This document shows positions 51,417 to 59,733 of a stretch of DNA of 64,000 nt, piece by piece. Every line of letters starts with the position of its first letter. Position 1 is the first letter of the stretch. The notes beneath the pieces were generated by a model. That model worked only from the letters and a program-made list of their open reading frames with translations, did no database searches and was not told the DNA's origin. The stretch comes from Actinophytocola sp049647105 (GTDB lineage: Bacteria; Actinomycetota; Actinomycetes; Mycobacteriales; Pseudonocardiaceae), in contig NZ_JBARWZ010000100.1 of NCBI RefSeq assembly GCF_049647105.1, positions 1 to 64,000 of the forward strand, given 5' to 3'. The translations under genes and the position numbers were made by a program.

Positions 51417-53004
51417 GCCAAGGGACGGTTCGCGGACGTCGGCTGCGCCCAGCAACGAGGCGCAGGTCGAGAGCGGACAGGGCAGTGGCGTGCGCACCGC
51501 GGTCGCGATCAGCCCGCGCACACCGGCACCCCGCGATCGAAGCAACGGTCAGCCGACATCGACGTCGGTGTCGACGTCGGTGTCGACGTCGGTGTCGACG
51601 TCGGAGGGGGACGCCGCCCGCCGCGAAGGCCGGACCAACGGCGTCCACCGCAACGGCGCGAAAGTCCCCGACCAGCCGTCCCCGGCGAACGGCAGCCACC
51701 GCTTGGGGATCGGCGCACCCAGGAACGGCAGGCCCACGTCCGGCGACGTCGGCGCACCCGCGCGATACACCCCTGGCAGCACACCCACGAACGGCGAACC
51801 CAGCCCTGTCGGCGAGGCCGCCGAGCGCAACGGCGGTGTGCCGTTCGATGGCGGTGATGCCGGGTCGTGGGAGCCGCTTGGCGGCGGTGTGTTCGCAGGT
51901 CGAGGACAGGTCGCCGGGGGAGAGGAGGCTGGTGGGCAGGACGTGGGTGGCGGTGTGCCCGCGAACGGCAGGACGGTGTCCGGCCGTGGGGACGCCGGGT
52001 CGTGGGAGGCGGCCGGTGGTGGGGCCGCTGTCCGGGGGCGGGGCTCCGGGAGCGGCGGAGCGCAGGTGTCTGGGGAAGGCGCTGGTGTTGGTGATGTGGG
52101 GGACGTGGGACCACCTGTCTCCGGGGGTGCCCCGGTGAACGGTGCCTCTCGGCGGGATGTGACGGTGGTCAACGGTGATCCGGTGACCTTCGGCTTCGGG
52201 GAGACGGCCGGGGTTCTGCCCGGTGACCAGCGGACCTTCGACGACGTCGAGGCGGGCATCGTCGCATTGTGGCGGCAGTTCGGGGAGCGTCGGGAGCAGC
52301 TGCTGCGAGATCGGCTCGTGCTGCACTACGCGCCGCTAGTGAAGTACGTCGCCGGGCGGGTCGGGACCGGGTTGCCCGCGCACGTCGAGGTGGCCGACCT
52401 CATCCAGTCCGGGATCTTCGGGCTGGTCGACGCCATCGAGAAGTTCGAGCCCGAGCGCGGCCTGAAGTTCGAGACCTACGCGATGCAGCGCATCCGGGGC
52501 GCCATCCTCGACGACCTCCGCGCGCAGGACTGGGTGCCCCGCTCGGTGCGCGGGCGGGCCCGTGAGGTGGAGCGCGCGCTCGAGCGGCTCGGCGCGCAGC
52601 TGCGCCGCACGCCCTCCGACGGCGAGCTGGCCGACGAACTTGGGCTCTCGCTGCACGAGCTGCGGGACGTCTACGCCCAGCTGCAACTCACGAGCGTCGT
52701 CGCGCTAGACGAGCTCGCCGCCGCCGGGCGTGGGACCACGCCGCTCGCCGACATCCTCGAGGACCAGGAGGCCCTCGACCCCGTCGCGCTGCTCGTCGAC
52801 CAGGACAACCGGCGGCAGCTCGCGCAGGCCATCGCGCACCTCGCCGAGCGGGACCGGGTCGTCGTCACGCTGTACTACTTCGAGAACCTCACCCTCGCCG
52901 AGATCGGCCGGGTCCTCGGCGTCACCGAGTCCCGGGTGTGCCAGCTCCACACCCGCGCCGTGCTGCGGTTGCGGGCGAAGCTGCTGGAGAAGACCGAGGT
53001 CTGA
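51388..53004 (+). CDS. WhiG/FliA-type RNA polymerase sigma factor with a long N-terminal extension
   Basis: The sigma-28-like core begins near residue 284 (FDDVEAGIVALWRQFG). Region 2 is EVADLIQSGIFGLVDAIEKFEPERGLKFETYAMQRIRGAILDDLRAQDWVPRSVR. Region 3 is RTPSDGELADELGLSLHEL. Region 4 is LTLAEIGRVLGVTESRVCQLHTRAV. The core matches WhiG, which controls sporulation genes in Streptomyces and is held by RsiG with c-di-GMP. The first 280 residues are a low-complexity Gly/Ser/Pro/Asn region with a (T-S-V-S)n repeat. High GC at third codon positions supports translation of the extension. An internal GTG at 52159 would give a normal-length protein. Confidence 0.88.
   Translation: MTERTPVPDEPRDGSRTSAAPSNEAQVESGQGSGVRTAVAISPRTPAPRDRSNGQPTSTSVSTSVSTSVSTSEGDAARREGRTNGVHRNGAKVPDQPSPANGSHRLGIGAPRNGRPTSGDVGAPARYTPGSTPTNGEPSPVGEAAERNGGVPFDGGDAGSWEPLGGGVFAGRGQVAGGEEAGGQDVGGGVPANGRTVSGRGDAGSWEAAGGGAAVRGRGSGSGGAQVSGEGAGVGDVGDVGPPVSGGAPVNGASRRDVTVVNGDPVTFGFGETAGVLPGDQRTFDDVEAGIVALWRQFGERREQLLRDRLVLHYAPLVKYVAGRVGTGLPAHVEVADLIQSGIFGLVDAIEKFEPERGLKFETYAMQRIRGAILDDLRAQDWVPRSVRGRAREVERALERLGAQLRRTPSDGELADELGLSLHELRDVYAQLQLTSVVALDELAAAGRGTTPLADILEDQEALDPVALLVDQDNRRQLAQAIAHLAERDRVVVTLYYFENLTLAEIGRVLGVTESRVCQLHTRAVLRLRAKLLEKTEV
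51558..51604 (+). repeat. 12-bp tandem repeat in the sigma factor gene
   Basis: The unit TCGACGTCGGTG occurs nearly four times in a row and encodes the T-S-V-S repeat. It keeps the frame, so unit number can vary without a frameshift. Confidence 0.8.
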
Positions 53005-53534
53005 CCGTCCCACGGCAGTAACCGCACCCGGCCGGACGACAGGAGACCGAGCGGGTCCACGTACTCCGTGCCGCGACGCGCGCCCCAGTGCAGGCACGCC
53101 GCCGCGCCCGCACACCCTGCGTGACCGGGCGCCAGATGACCGACGAGCGTCCCGCGCGTGACCCGCTCACCAGCGGCCACCACCACCGTGAGCGGTTCGT
53201 ACGTGGTGCGCAGGCCGTCGGCATGGTCGATCGACACCACGCCCCGGCCGGCCAGCTGCCCGGCGAACACCACCACCCCGTCGCCCGCCGCCGACACCGG
53301 CGCGCCAGGTTGCCCGCCGAGGTCGACGCCGCGGTGACCAGGCCCGTACGGCGCGGCGGGCGCCTGGAACGGCCGGACCACCGGATGTGGCTGCGCGAGG
53401 GGCCAGTCGAACCGGGACGGCGACGCTGGGGGCGGTGAGCGGAGCAAGGTGTCGTCGACAGGAGCGGGGGCCGCGGCCACGGGGAGTACCGCGGCGCCGG
53501 TGAGGAGGGCGAGGAGGAGCAGGAGAACAGGCAT
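52875..53534 (-). CDS. Secreted M23-family (LytM-like) peptidase
   Basis: This 219-residue protein has a signal peptide (LLLLLALLTGAAVLPVAAAPA, residues 4-24) and a LytM domain: GHRGVDLGG (H-x3-D zinc ligands), AGDGVVVFAG and GLRTTYEPL. In the last zinc motif HxH, the first histidine is Cys (ACLHWGARRG), so catalysis may be impaired or altered. The last 50 residues overlap the end of the convergent sigma gene by 130 bases; they are low in sequence quality and probably unstructured. An M23 gene next to rpsB is conserved in actinobacteria. Confidence 0.85.
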   Translation of the reverse strand: MPVLLLLLALLTGAAVLPVAAAPAPVDDTLLRSPPPASPSRFDWPLAQPHPVVRPFQAPAAPYGPGHRGVDLGGQPGAPVSAAGDGVVVFAGQLAGRGVVSIDHADGLRTTYEPLTVVVAAGERVTRGTLVGHLAPGHAGCAGAAACLHWGARRGTEYVDPLGLLSSGRVRLLPWDGQTSVFSSSFARNRSTARVWSWHTRDSVTPRTRPISARVRFSK

Positions 53535-53890
53535 GGGTCAACGATGCATGGGGGGACCGACGGAGACGAGGTGGTGAGGGCGGGCTGTGGACAACTGGTC
53601 GGGCTGTGGACAACTGCCGGGTAACCGCCGACCGGTGTCGGCCCCGGTCGGGCCGACCGCGTACACTGCTTTCGCGGCCCGTGGCAACTCGGGTCGACTT
53701 CGCGTGCCAGTGCGCCTGCCTCTCCGGGCAGGCGGCAACCGGCGGTCCCGAGACGATGTGGCAACACAGTCGAGGGTCCGGCTGCCGGCACGGGCACCAG
53801 GGCGGACGGCACACGCCACTCCGCGGCAACCGACATCGCGCCGGCACCACACACCGGCGCGCAAGACAAGAAGAAGGTGCGAACCAGGCC
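53535..53890 (+). other. Leader region of rpsB
   Basis: About 355 bases without a gene. It contains two DnaA boxes (53586-53613) and a possible -10 element TACACT at 53662-53667, which would give a leader of about 215 bases before rpsB. A GC-rich dyad (CGGTC and GACCG) lies near 53645-53659. A long leader fits feedback control of rpsB-tsf by bS2, known in other bacteria, but I cannot identify a defined binding structure. Confidence 0.4.
53586..53613 (-). promoter_or_regulatory. Pair of DnaA boxes upstream of rpsB
   Basis: TGTGGACAA, the complement of TTGTCCACA, occurs at 53586-53594 and 53605-53613. The starts are 19 bases apart, the same spacing as the pair at 46995-47022. Confidence 0.65.
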
Positions 53891-54751
53891 ATGGCCGTCG
53901 TCACCATGAAGCAGCTGCTCGATTCCGGCGTGCACTTCGGGCATCAGACCCGCCGCTGGAACCCGAAGATGAAGCGCTACATCTTCACCGAGCGCAACGG
54001 CATCTACATCATCGATCTGCAGCAGACGCTGTCCTACATCGACCGCGCCTACGAGTTCATCAAGGAGACCGTCGCGCACGGCGGGACGATCCTGTTCGTG
54101 GGCACGAAGAAGCAGGCGCAGGAAGCGATCGCGAACGAGGCGCTCCGCGTGGGCATGCCCTTCGTGAACCAGCGCTGGCTCGGTGGCATGCTCACCAACT
54201 TCCAGACCGTGCACAAGCGCCTCCAGCGCCTCAAGGAGCTGGAGACGATGGAGCAGACCGGTGGCTTCCAGGGTCGCACCAAGAAAGAGATCCTGATGCT
54301 GACCCGCGAGAAGGACAAGCTGGAGCGGACCCTCGGCGGTATCCGCGACATGGCCAAGGTGCCCAGCGCGGTGTGGATCGTCGACACCAAGAAGGAGCAC
54401 ATCGCGGTCGGTGAGGCGCGCAAGCTGCACATCCCGGTCGTCGCGATCCTCGACACCAACTGCGACCCCGACGAGGTCGACTACCCGATCCCGGGCAACG
54501 ACGACGCGATCCGGTCCGCCGCACTGCTGACCAAGGTCGTCGCCGAGGCCGCGGCCGCCGGTCTCATGGCCCGCTCTGGTGTGCGCAACGGTGTGCCGGA
54601 CGGCGAGGACAAGCCGCAGCCGGGTGTCTCGACCGAGCCGCTGCCGGAGTGGGAGCAGGAGCTCCTCGTCGGCCAGACCGCCCCGGCGGGCGGCGGCAGT
54701 GACGCTGCCGCCGCTGCTGCCCCGGCGGAGAAGCCCGCCGACTCCGAGTAA
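53891..54751 (+). CDS. rpsB: 30S ribosomal protein uS2
   Basis: This 286-residue ribosomal protein starts MAVVTMKQLLDSGVHFGHQTRRWNPKMKRYIF and contains NGIYIIDLQQTL, FVGTKKQAQEAI and PVVAILDTNCDPDEVDYPIPGNDDA. The C-terminal Ala/Glu-rich tail after about 230 is variable, as in other actinobacteria. ATG 53891 is the start. It forms an operon with tsf. Confidence 0.96.
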   Translation: MAVVTMKQLLDSGVHFGHQTRRWNPKMKRYIFTERNGIYIIDLQQTLSYIDRAYEFIKETVAHGGTILFVGTKKQAQEAIANEALRVGMPFVNQRWLGGMLTNFQTVHKRLQRLKELETMEQTGGFQGRTKKEILMLTREKDKLERTLGGIRDMAKVPSAVWIVDTKKEHIAVGEARKLHIPVVAILDTNCDPDEVDYPIPGNDDAIRSAALLTKVVAEAAAAGLMARSGVRNGVPDGEDKPQPGVSTEPLPEWEQELLVGQTAPAGGGSDAAAAAAPAEKPADSE

Positions 54752-54786
54752 GCGACTCACCAGAAAGAAGGATGGACAGAGCCACA

Positions 54787-55602
54787 ATGGCCAACTACAC
54801 CACGGCTGACCTCAAGCGGCTCCGTGAGCTCACCGGCGCCGGCATGATGGCCTGCAAGAAGGCCCTCGACGAGGCCGACGGCGACTTCGACAAGGCTGTC
54901 GAGTTCCTGCGCATCAAGGGTGCGAAGGACGTCGGCAAGCGTGCCGAGCGCACCACGTCCAACGGCCTGGTCGCGGCCGAGGACGGCGTCATGATCGAGC
55001 TGAACTGCGAGACGGACTTCGTCGCGAAGAACGCCGACTTCACCGAGCTCGCCACCAAGATCGTGGCGGCCGCCAAGGCCACCAAGCCTGCCGACGCGGA
55101 CACGCTGCTCAAGGCCGACCTGGACGGCAAGACCGTCACCGACGCTCTGCACGAGCTGTCGGCCAAGATCGGCGAGAAGCTGGAACTGCGCCGGGTGGTG
55201 GTGTTCGAGGGCGCCGTGACGACCTACCTGCACCGCCGCGACCCCGACCTGCCGCCGACCGTCGGCGTCGTGGTCGAGTACACCGGTGACGACGCGGAGG
55301 CCGCTCGCGGCGCCGCCATGCAGGTCGCCGCGATGAAGCCGCGTTACGTCACCCGGGACGAGGTCCCCGAGGACGTCGTCGCCGCGGAGCGTCGCATCGC
55401 CGAGGAGACCTCTCGCGAGGAGGGCAAGCCGGAGGCGGCACTGCCCAAGATCGTCGAGGGCCGGGTCAACGGGTTCTACAAGGACGTCGTGCTCAACGAG
55501 CAGGCTTCCGTGCAGGACTCCAAGAAGTCGGTGAAGGCGCTCCTCGACGCGGCAGGCGTGACGGTCACCCGGTTCGCCCGCTTCGAGATCGGCCAGTCCT
55601 GA
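54787..55602 (+). CDS. tsf: Elongation factor Ts
   Basis: This 271-residue nucleotide-exchange factor for EF-Tu starts MANYTTADLKRLRELTGAGMMACKKALDEADGD, with the TDFVAKN motif in NCETDFVAKNADF. The dimerisation and C-terminal modules follow. ATG 54787 fits the family start; an upstream in-frame ATG at 54772 would add five residues. A strong terminator at 55628-55660 closes the operon. Confidence 0.96.
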   Translation: MANYTTADLKRLRELTGAGMMACKKALDEADGDFDKAVEFLRIKGAKDVGKRAERTTSNGLVAAEDGVMIELNCETDFVAKNADFTELATKIVAAAKATKPADADTLLKADLDGKTVTDALHELSAKIGEKLELRRVVVFEGAVTTYLHRRDPDLPPTVGVVVEYTGDDAEAARGAAMQVAAMKPRYVTRDEVPEDVVAAERRIAEETSREEGKPEAALPKIVEGRVNGFYKDVVLNEQASVQDSKKSVKALLDAAGVTVTRFARFEIGQS

Positions 55603-55627
55603 TCTCCCAGCCTGGACCCCAGGCGGT

Positions 55628-55660
55628 GCCCCGCCCTCGATGAACCACCGAGGGCGGGGC
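55628..55660 (+). terminator. Perfect 12-bp hairpin after tsf
   Basis: GCCCCGCCCTCG (55628-55639) and CGAGGGCGGGGC (55649-55660) pair exactly around a nine-base loop. No long U-tract follows. Confidence 0.85.
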
Positions 55661-55698
55661 ATTCGCCTGTAGGAAGACCTACCACTGACGGGAGATCC

Positions 55699-56421
55699 AT
55701 GGAACTCCGGCGACACGGTTTCCGCAGAGTGCTGCTCAAGCTGGGCGGTGAGATGTTCGGCGGCGGCGAGGTCGGCGTCGACCCCAACGTGGTGGCGACT
55801 GTGGCCAGGCAGATCGCCGAGGTCGTCCGCGACGGAGTCCAGGTCTCCGTGGTGATCGGCGGCGGCAACTTCTTCCGCGGCGCGGAGCTGTCGCAGCGCG
55901 GCATGGACCGCGACCGCGCCGACTACATGGCGATGCTCGGCACCGTCATGAACTGCCTCGCCCTGCAGGACTTCCTGGAGAAGCTGGGCATCGACACCCG
56001 CGTGCAGACCGCCATCACCATGGGCCAGGTCGCCGAGCCGTACATCCCCCGCCGCGCTGAGCGGCACCTGGAGAAGGGCCGCGTGGTGATCTTCGCGGGC
56101 GGCGTCGGCATGCCGTACTTCTCCACCGACACCGCGGCCGCGCAGCGTGCGCTGGAGATCGGCTGCGAGGTCGTGCTGATGGCCAAGTCGGTCGACGGCG
56201 TCTACACCGCGGACCCGAAGACCAACCCCGACGCAAAGATGTTCGAGCACATCACCCACCGCGAGGTACTCGAACAGGGACTCGCGGTCGCGGACGCCAC
56301 CGCGTTCAGCCTGTGCATGGACAACAACATGCCGATCATCGTGTTCAATCTGCTCACCGAGGGGAACATCGCCCGTGCGGTGCGTGGTGAGAGGATCGGC
56401 ACTGTGGTCAGCACTCCCTGA
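55699..56421 (+). CDS. pyrH: Uridylate kinase (UMP kinase)
   Basis: This 240-residue hexameric kinase converts UMP to UDP. Motifs: RVLLKLGGEMFGG for phosphate binding, VVIGGGNFFRG, RADYMAMLGTVMNCLALQ, and DATAFSLCMDNNMPIIVFN near the end. ATG 55699 has GGAG upstream. It is followed by frr, the normal order. Confidence 0.96.
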   Translation: MELRRHGFRRVLLKLGGEMFGGGEVGVDPNVVATVARQIAEVVRDGVQVSVVIGGGNFFRGAELSQRGMDRDRADYMAMLGTVMNCLALQDFLEKLGIDTRVQTAITMGQVAEPYIPRRAERHLEKGRVVIFAGGVGMPYFSTDTAAAQRALEIGCEVVLMAKSVDGVYTADPKTNPDAKMFEHITHREVLEQGLAVADATAFSLCMDNNMPIIVFNLLTEGNIARAVRGERIGTVVSTP

Positions 56422-56454
56422 CCGCGCGGAGCTGATGAGAAACAGGAGCAGGCT

Positions 56455-57012
56455 TTGATCGAGGAAACACTCTTCGACGCCGAGGAGAAGATGGAGAGGG
56501 CGGTCACGCACGCGAAGGAGGAGCTCGCCTCCGTGCGCACCGGCCGCGCCAGCTCCGGGATGTTCTCCCGGATCGTCGTCGACTACTACGGCGCCCCGAC
56601 CCCGCTCAACCAGCTCGCGGGTGTGAACGTGCCCGAGGCGAGGATGGCGGTGATCAAGCCTTACGACGCCAGCCAGCTCGCCGCCATCGAGAAGGCGATT
56701 CGCGACTCCGACCTGGGGGTCAACCCGAGCAACGACGGCGCGCTCATCCGGGTGGTCATTCCTCAGCTCACCGAGGAGCGCCGCAAGGAGATGGTGAAGG
56801 TGGCGAAGGCGAAGGGCGAGGACGCCAAGGTCGCCATCCGCAGCATCCGCCGCAAGGCGAACGAGGAGCTGCACCGCATCGCGAAGGACGGCGAGGCCGG
56901 TGAGGACGACGTGTCGCGCGCCGAGAAGGAGCTGCAGAACCTCACCGACAAGTACGTCTCCAGCGTGGACGAGCTCGTGAAGCACAAGGAAGCCGAACTG
57001 CTCGAGGTCTGA
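56455..57012 (+). CDS. frr: Ribosome recycling factor
   Basis: This 185-residue factor splits post-termination ribosomes with EF-G. It contains VRTGRASSGMFSRIVVDYYGAPTPLNQLAGVNVPEARM and IRVVIPQLTEERRKEMVK, and ends in a long helix. The start is TTG 56455, with GGAG eight bases upstream; no ATG or GTG would give the full N-terminus. TTG is the only such start among the essential genes in this window. Confidence 0.95.
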   Translation: MIEETLFDAEEKMERAVTHAKEELASVRTGRASSGMFSRIVVDYYGAPTPLNQLAGVNVPEARMAVIKPYDASQLAAIEKAIRDSDLGVNPSNDGALIRVVIPQLTEERRKEMVKVAKAKGEDAKVAIRSIRRKANEELHRIAKDGEAGEDDVSRAEKELQNLTDKYVSSVDELVKHKEAELLEV

Positions 57013-57021
57013 GCCCGGTAC

Positions 57022-57918
57022 ATGGACATGATCAGCGCATCCACCGGGTCAGGACCCGTCGAGGAGAACCGTGTGACGACCGGCGACGGGGCCGAGCAGG
57101 TGCCCACCCCGAAAACCGGGCGCAACCTGCCTGCCGCGATCGCCGTCGGCGTGTTGCTCGGCGCGGCGGTCCTGGTGTCGCTGCTGACCGTGCGGCAGAT
57201 CTTCGTCGGGATCGTCGCGGTCGCGGTCGCCGTGGGCACCTACGAGCTGGTGGGTGCGCTGAAGCGTGGTGCGGACATCCGCGTCACGCTGTGGCCGGTG
57301 CTCATCGGCGGCCAGGCGATGGTCTGGCTGTCGTGGCCGTTCGGCCGCGACGGGCTGCTCGCGGCGTTCGTCGTGACGATCCTCGCCTGCCTGGTGTGGC
57401 GGTTCCGCGGCGGTGCCGCGAACTACCTGAGGGACGTGAGCTCGTCGATCCTGACCGCCGCGTACGTGCCGCTGTTCGCGTCGTTCGCGGCGATGCTGGT
57501 GCTGGCGGAGGACGGCGCGGCACGCGTGCTGTGCTTCCTCATCGTGGTGGTGTGCAACGACGTCGGCGGCTACACGACCGGCGCGAAGCTCGGCAGGCAC
57601 CCGATGGCCCCGACGATCAGCCCGAAGAAGTCCTGGGAGGGCTTCATCGGCTCGATGGTCTTCGGGGTCGTCGCTGGCACGCTCGCCGTGACGTTGATGC
57701 TGGACGGTCAGTGGTGGCAGGGCGCGTTGTTCGGCGCCGCGCTCGTGTGCACGGCGACCGTCGGTGACCTGGTGGAGTCGCTGATCAAGCGGGACCTGGG
57801 GATCAAGGACATGGGCACGCTGCTGCCCGGCCATGGCGGGCTGATGGATCGGCTCGACTCGCTGCTTCCGTCCGCGGTGGTGTCCTGGTTGCTGCTGAGC
57901 CTGTTCATCAGCGGCTGA
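57022..57918 (+). CDS. cdsA: Phosphatidate cytidylyltransferase
   Basis: This 298-residue membrane enzyme makes CDP-diacylglycerol, the branch point of phospholipid synthesis. About seven helices follow a 35-residue cytoplasmic start. The family signature near the C-terminus is SLIKRDLGIKDMGTLLPGHGGLMDRLDS. ATG 57022 lies nine bases after frr. A methyltransferase gene follows three bases after its stop. Confidence 0.94.
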   Translation: MDMISASTGSGPVEENRVTTGDGAEQVPTPKTGRNLPAAIAVGVLLGAAVLVSLLTVRQIFVGIVAVAVAVGTYELVGALKRGADIRVTLWPVLIGGQAMVWLSWPFGRDGLLAAFVVTILACLVWRFRGGAANYLRDVSSSILTAAYVPLFASFAAMLVLAEDGAARVLCFLIVVVCNDVGGYTTGAKLGRHPMAPTISPKKSWEGFIGSMVFGVVAGTLAVTLMLDGQWWQGALFGAALVCTATVGDLVESLIKRDLGIKDMGTLLPGHGGLMDRLDSLLPSAVVSWLLLSLFISG

Positions 57919-57921
57919 CCG

Positions 57922-58713
57922 ATGGTATTGCTGGATGGTGTGGGACTGGTGTCGCGCGCTCGTGCGCGCCTAGCAGCCGTTCGTCGTGGGGCCGAGACGT
58001 TGCCGAGCCCGAACATCTGGCACTGGCCGGAGGTCTACGAGGTCGAGAACCGGGCGCAGGACGTGCACGACGACATCTGGCGTGTCCTGGGCGCGGTCGC
58101 CGACTGGGCGGGCCGCGACGTGCTGGACATCGGCTGCGGCACCGGTTTCCACCTGCCGAGGTTCGCGGCGACCGCACGGCACGTGACGGGGGTGGAGCCG
58201 CACGAACCGCTGGTCCGCCTGGCGAAGGACCGGGTGACCCTGCTGCCCTCGGTGGAGGTGCTGACGGGGTCGGCGCAGCGGTTGCCGCTGCCGGACGCGA
58301 GCGTGGACGTGGCGCATGCGCGGACCGCGTACTTCTTCGGCCCTGGCTGCGAACAAGGGCTAGCCGAGACCGAGCGTGTGCTCCGCCCCGGCGGCGTGCT
58401 GGTGATCGTCGACCTGGACGCGCGATGCGGCCCCTACGGCGACTGGATGCGCGCCGACCTGCCGGACTACGACCCGGTCGAGGTCGACAGGTTCTTCGAG
58501 CGGATGGGGTTCGTCTCGAGAACCGTCGAGACACGGTGGCGCTTCGCGGACCGGCCGAGCCTGGAGTCCGTACTGCGGATCGAGTTCTCGTCACGCGTGG
58601 CGGACAGAGCGGCCCGTGACGTGCCAGGACTCGAGTTCCCGGTCGGCTACCGAGTCCTGACCAGGAAAAAGCCAGCCGGGCTGATCGTTGCCAGTCCGCC
58701 TCCCCGCACTTAG
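57922..58713 (+). CDS. Class I SAM-dependent methyltransferase
   Basis: This 263-residue protein has the SAM-binding motif I VLDIGCGTGFHLPRF at about 69-83, motif II around VTGVEPHEPLVRLA, and the post-motif segment VDVAHARTAYFFGPGCEQGL. It resembles the Methyltransf_11 group; the substrate is unknown. It lies three bases after cdsA. The last codons run into repeat copy D, so the extreme C-terminus (ASPPPRT) comes from the repeat. Confidence 0.85.
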   Translation: MVLLDGVGLVSRARARLAAVRRGAETLPSPNIWHWPEVYEVENRAQDVHDDIWRVLGAVADWAGRDVLDIGCGTGFHLPRFAATARHVTGVEPHEPLVRLAKDRVTLLPSVEVLTGSAQRLPLPDASVDVAHARTAYFFGPGCEQGLAETERVLRPGGVLVIVDLDARCGPYGDWMRADLPDYDPVEVDRFFERMGFVSRTVETRWRFADRPSLESVLRIEFSSRVADRAARDVPGLEFPVGYRVLTRKKPAGLIVASPPPRT

Positions 58714-58795
58714 GAGTGTTGGTCGCGTCCTGACGAATGGTGCGGATCGGCGGTGGTGAGTGGCTGGGGTGCCGTCACGTCCCGAAGGTGGTCAT
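58690..58795 (-). repeat. Dispersed 3'-end repeat, copy D
   Basis: Read on the minus strand: GACGTGACGGCACCCCAGCC, then ACTCACCACC, then GACCAACACTCC and GCGGGGAGGCGGACTGGC. Both blocks align with copy A. It lies between two convergent genes and supplies the 3' ends of both. Confidence 0.7.
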
Positions 58796-59227
58796 GGGTG
58801 GGACCACGATCGGTCGGGGGGCGTGTGGCAGGTCGATGTGCTGGGTGAGTTGCTGGCGGGCTGCGGGCGGCAGCACCAGCCCGGGAGGGGGACGCACGGC
58901 TTCCCGTTGTTGCCGTTCCTCGCTGTGGGGCTCCCAGCTGAGCACGTCGCGGAGAACCTCTTCGGGTGGTGCCATGTCCCAGATCGTGACGGCCGCTGGT
59001 GCCCAGCAGTCTGCGCATGGCATGGCCCGGTATGCGCTGCCCATCAGGTGACTGCGGATGACCACGACGTCTGCGGCACCGTCTTCCCACATCCACACGG
59101 CGCCCACGATGTCGGGTGCCTGATTGGCACCCGGCGCCCACCGGTGGATCGCCCAGCCGCGATCGCGCACCGCCTGGATCAGGCCCCGCACAGCAGGGCT
59201 GGGGTCGGTCAGGGTCACAACCGCCAC
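58775..59227 (-). CDS. Uncharacterised protein with an IHRWAPG motif
   Basis: This 150-residue soluble protein has a conserved-looking N-terminal half (DPSPAVRGLIQAVRDRG, IHRWAPGANQAPDIVGAVWMW, DVVVIRSHLMGSAYRAMPC) and a Pro/Gln-rich C-terminal half (PPEEVLRDVLSWEPHSEERQQ). The paired Cys in MPCADCW may bind metal. The family is unknown to me. A truncated paralogue lies at 28241-28497 next to another XRE regulator, so the family seems tied to such regulators. GTG 59227 is the start. The end falls in repeat copy D. Confidence 0.7.
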   Translation of the reverse strand: MAVVTLTDPSPAVRGLIQAVRDRGWAIHRWAPGANQAPDIVGAVWMWEDGAADVVVIRSHLMGSAYRAMPCADCWAPAAVTIWDMAPPEEVLRDVLSWEPHSEERQQREAVRPPPGLVLPPAARQQLTQHIDLPHAPRPIVVPPMTTFGT

Positions 59228-59392
59228 CGTGTGTCGGTGTCACCGCGTTCTGCCACGTTCCTCGCGATTCTCATTGTGCCGTCGTGGATGCTGTCGGACG
59301 CGTATGGGATCACGTAGCCCGAGGACGTGGCCGGGACTTCGCGGTCGTGGGCGAGTGGAGTGTCGGTTGCCGTGGTCACGAGCACAAGTGTT

Positions 59393-59431
59393 GTATATTT
59401 CGCGAAATCAAGTCAAGATTTCGCGATATAC
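59393..59431 (+). promoter_or_regulatory. Operator-like inverted repeat upstream of the second DUF6879 cassette
   Basis: GTATATTTCGCGAAAT (59393-59408) and ATTTCGCGATATAC (59418-59431) form an imperfect inverted repeat around nine bases. Each arm has a TTTCGCGA core. The region is much AT-richer than its surroundings and contains likely promoter elements. It lies about 95 bases before the cassette. The XRE or PadR protein encoded nearby is the natural candidate to bind it. Confidence 0.55.
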
Positions 59432-59523
59432 TGACCAAAAGATCCCTCGATTGGGGCACTGCGGCTAACTCTGCGCACGATTGAATGCAACCGCAGGTCA
59501 GGCCCGTACCATCAGGAGAGACC

Positions 59524-59733
59524 ATGAAGCTCGAGTTCCTCGGCACGACCAGCGGCGGCGGCAACTGTCCGAACCTGTACCTCACGGACAGGGGCACCTA
59601 CGTCGTGCAGGGCGAGAAGATCACCGACCCCGAGGCGATCGCCACGCTCCGGGCCCGCGGCCTTCCCGACCATGAGACGGCCGTCGAGATCCCCGCCGCG
59701 CTCCTCCGTTTCGCGCCGCAGGGCAATGCCTGA
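59524..59733 (+). CDS. Small companion protein of the second DUF6879 cassette
   Basis: This 69-residue protein contains NCPNLYLTDRGTYVVQGEKITD and ends HETAVEIPAALLRFAPQGNA. It shares the C-P, G-x-x-x-V-x-G and V-x-I-P pattern with the companion at 16238-16519. ATG 59524 has AGGAGAG upstream. It overlaps the DUF6879 gene by eight bases, exactly as in the first cassette. Confidence 0.75.
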   Translation: MKLEFLGTTSGGGNCPNLYLTDRGTYVVQGEKITDPEAIATLRARGLPDHETAVEIPAALLRFAPQGNA

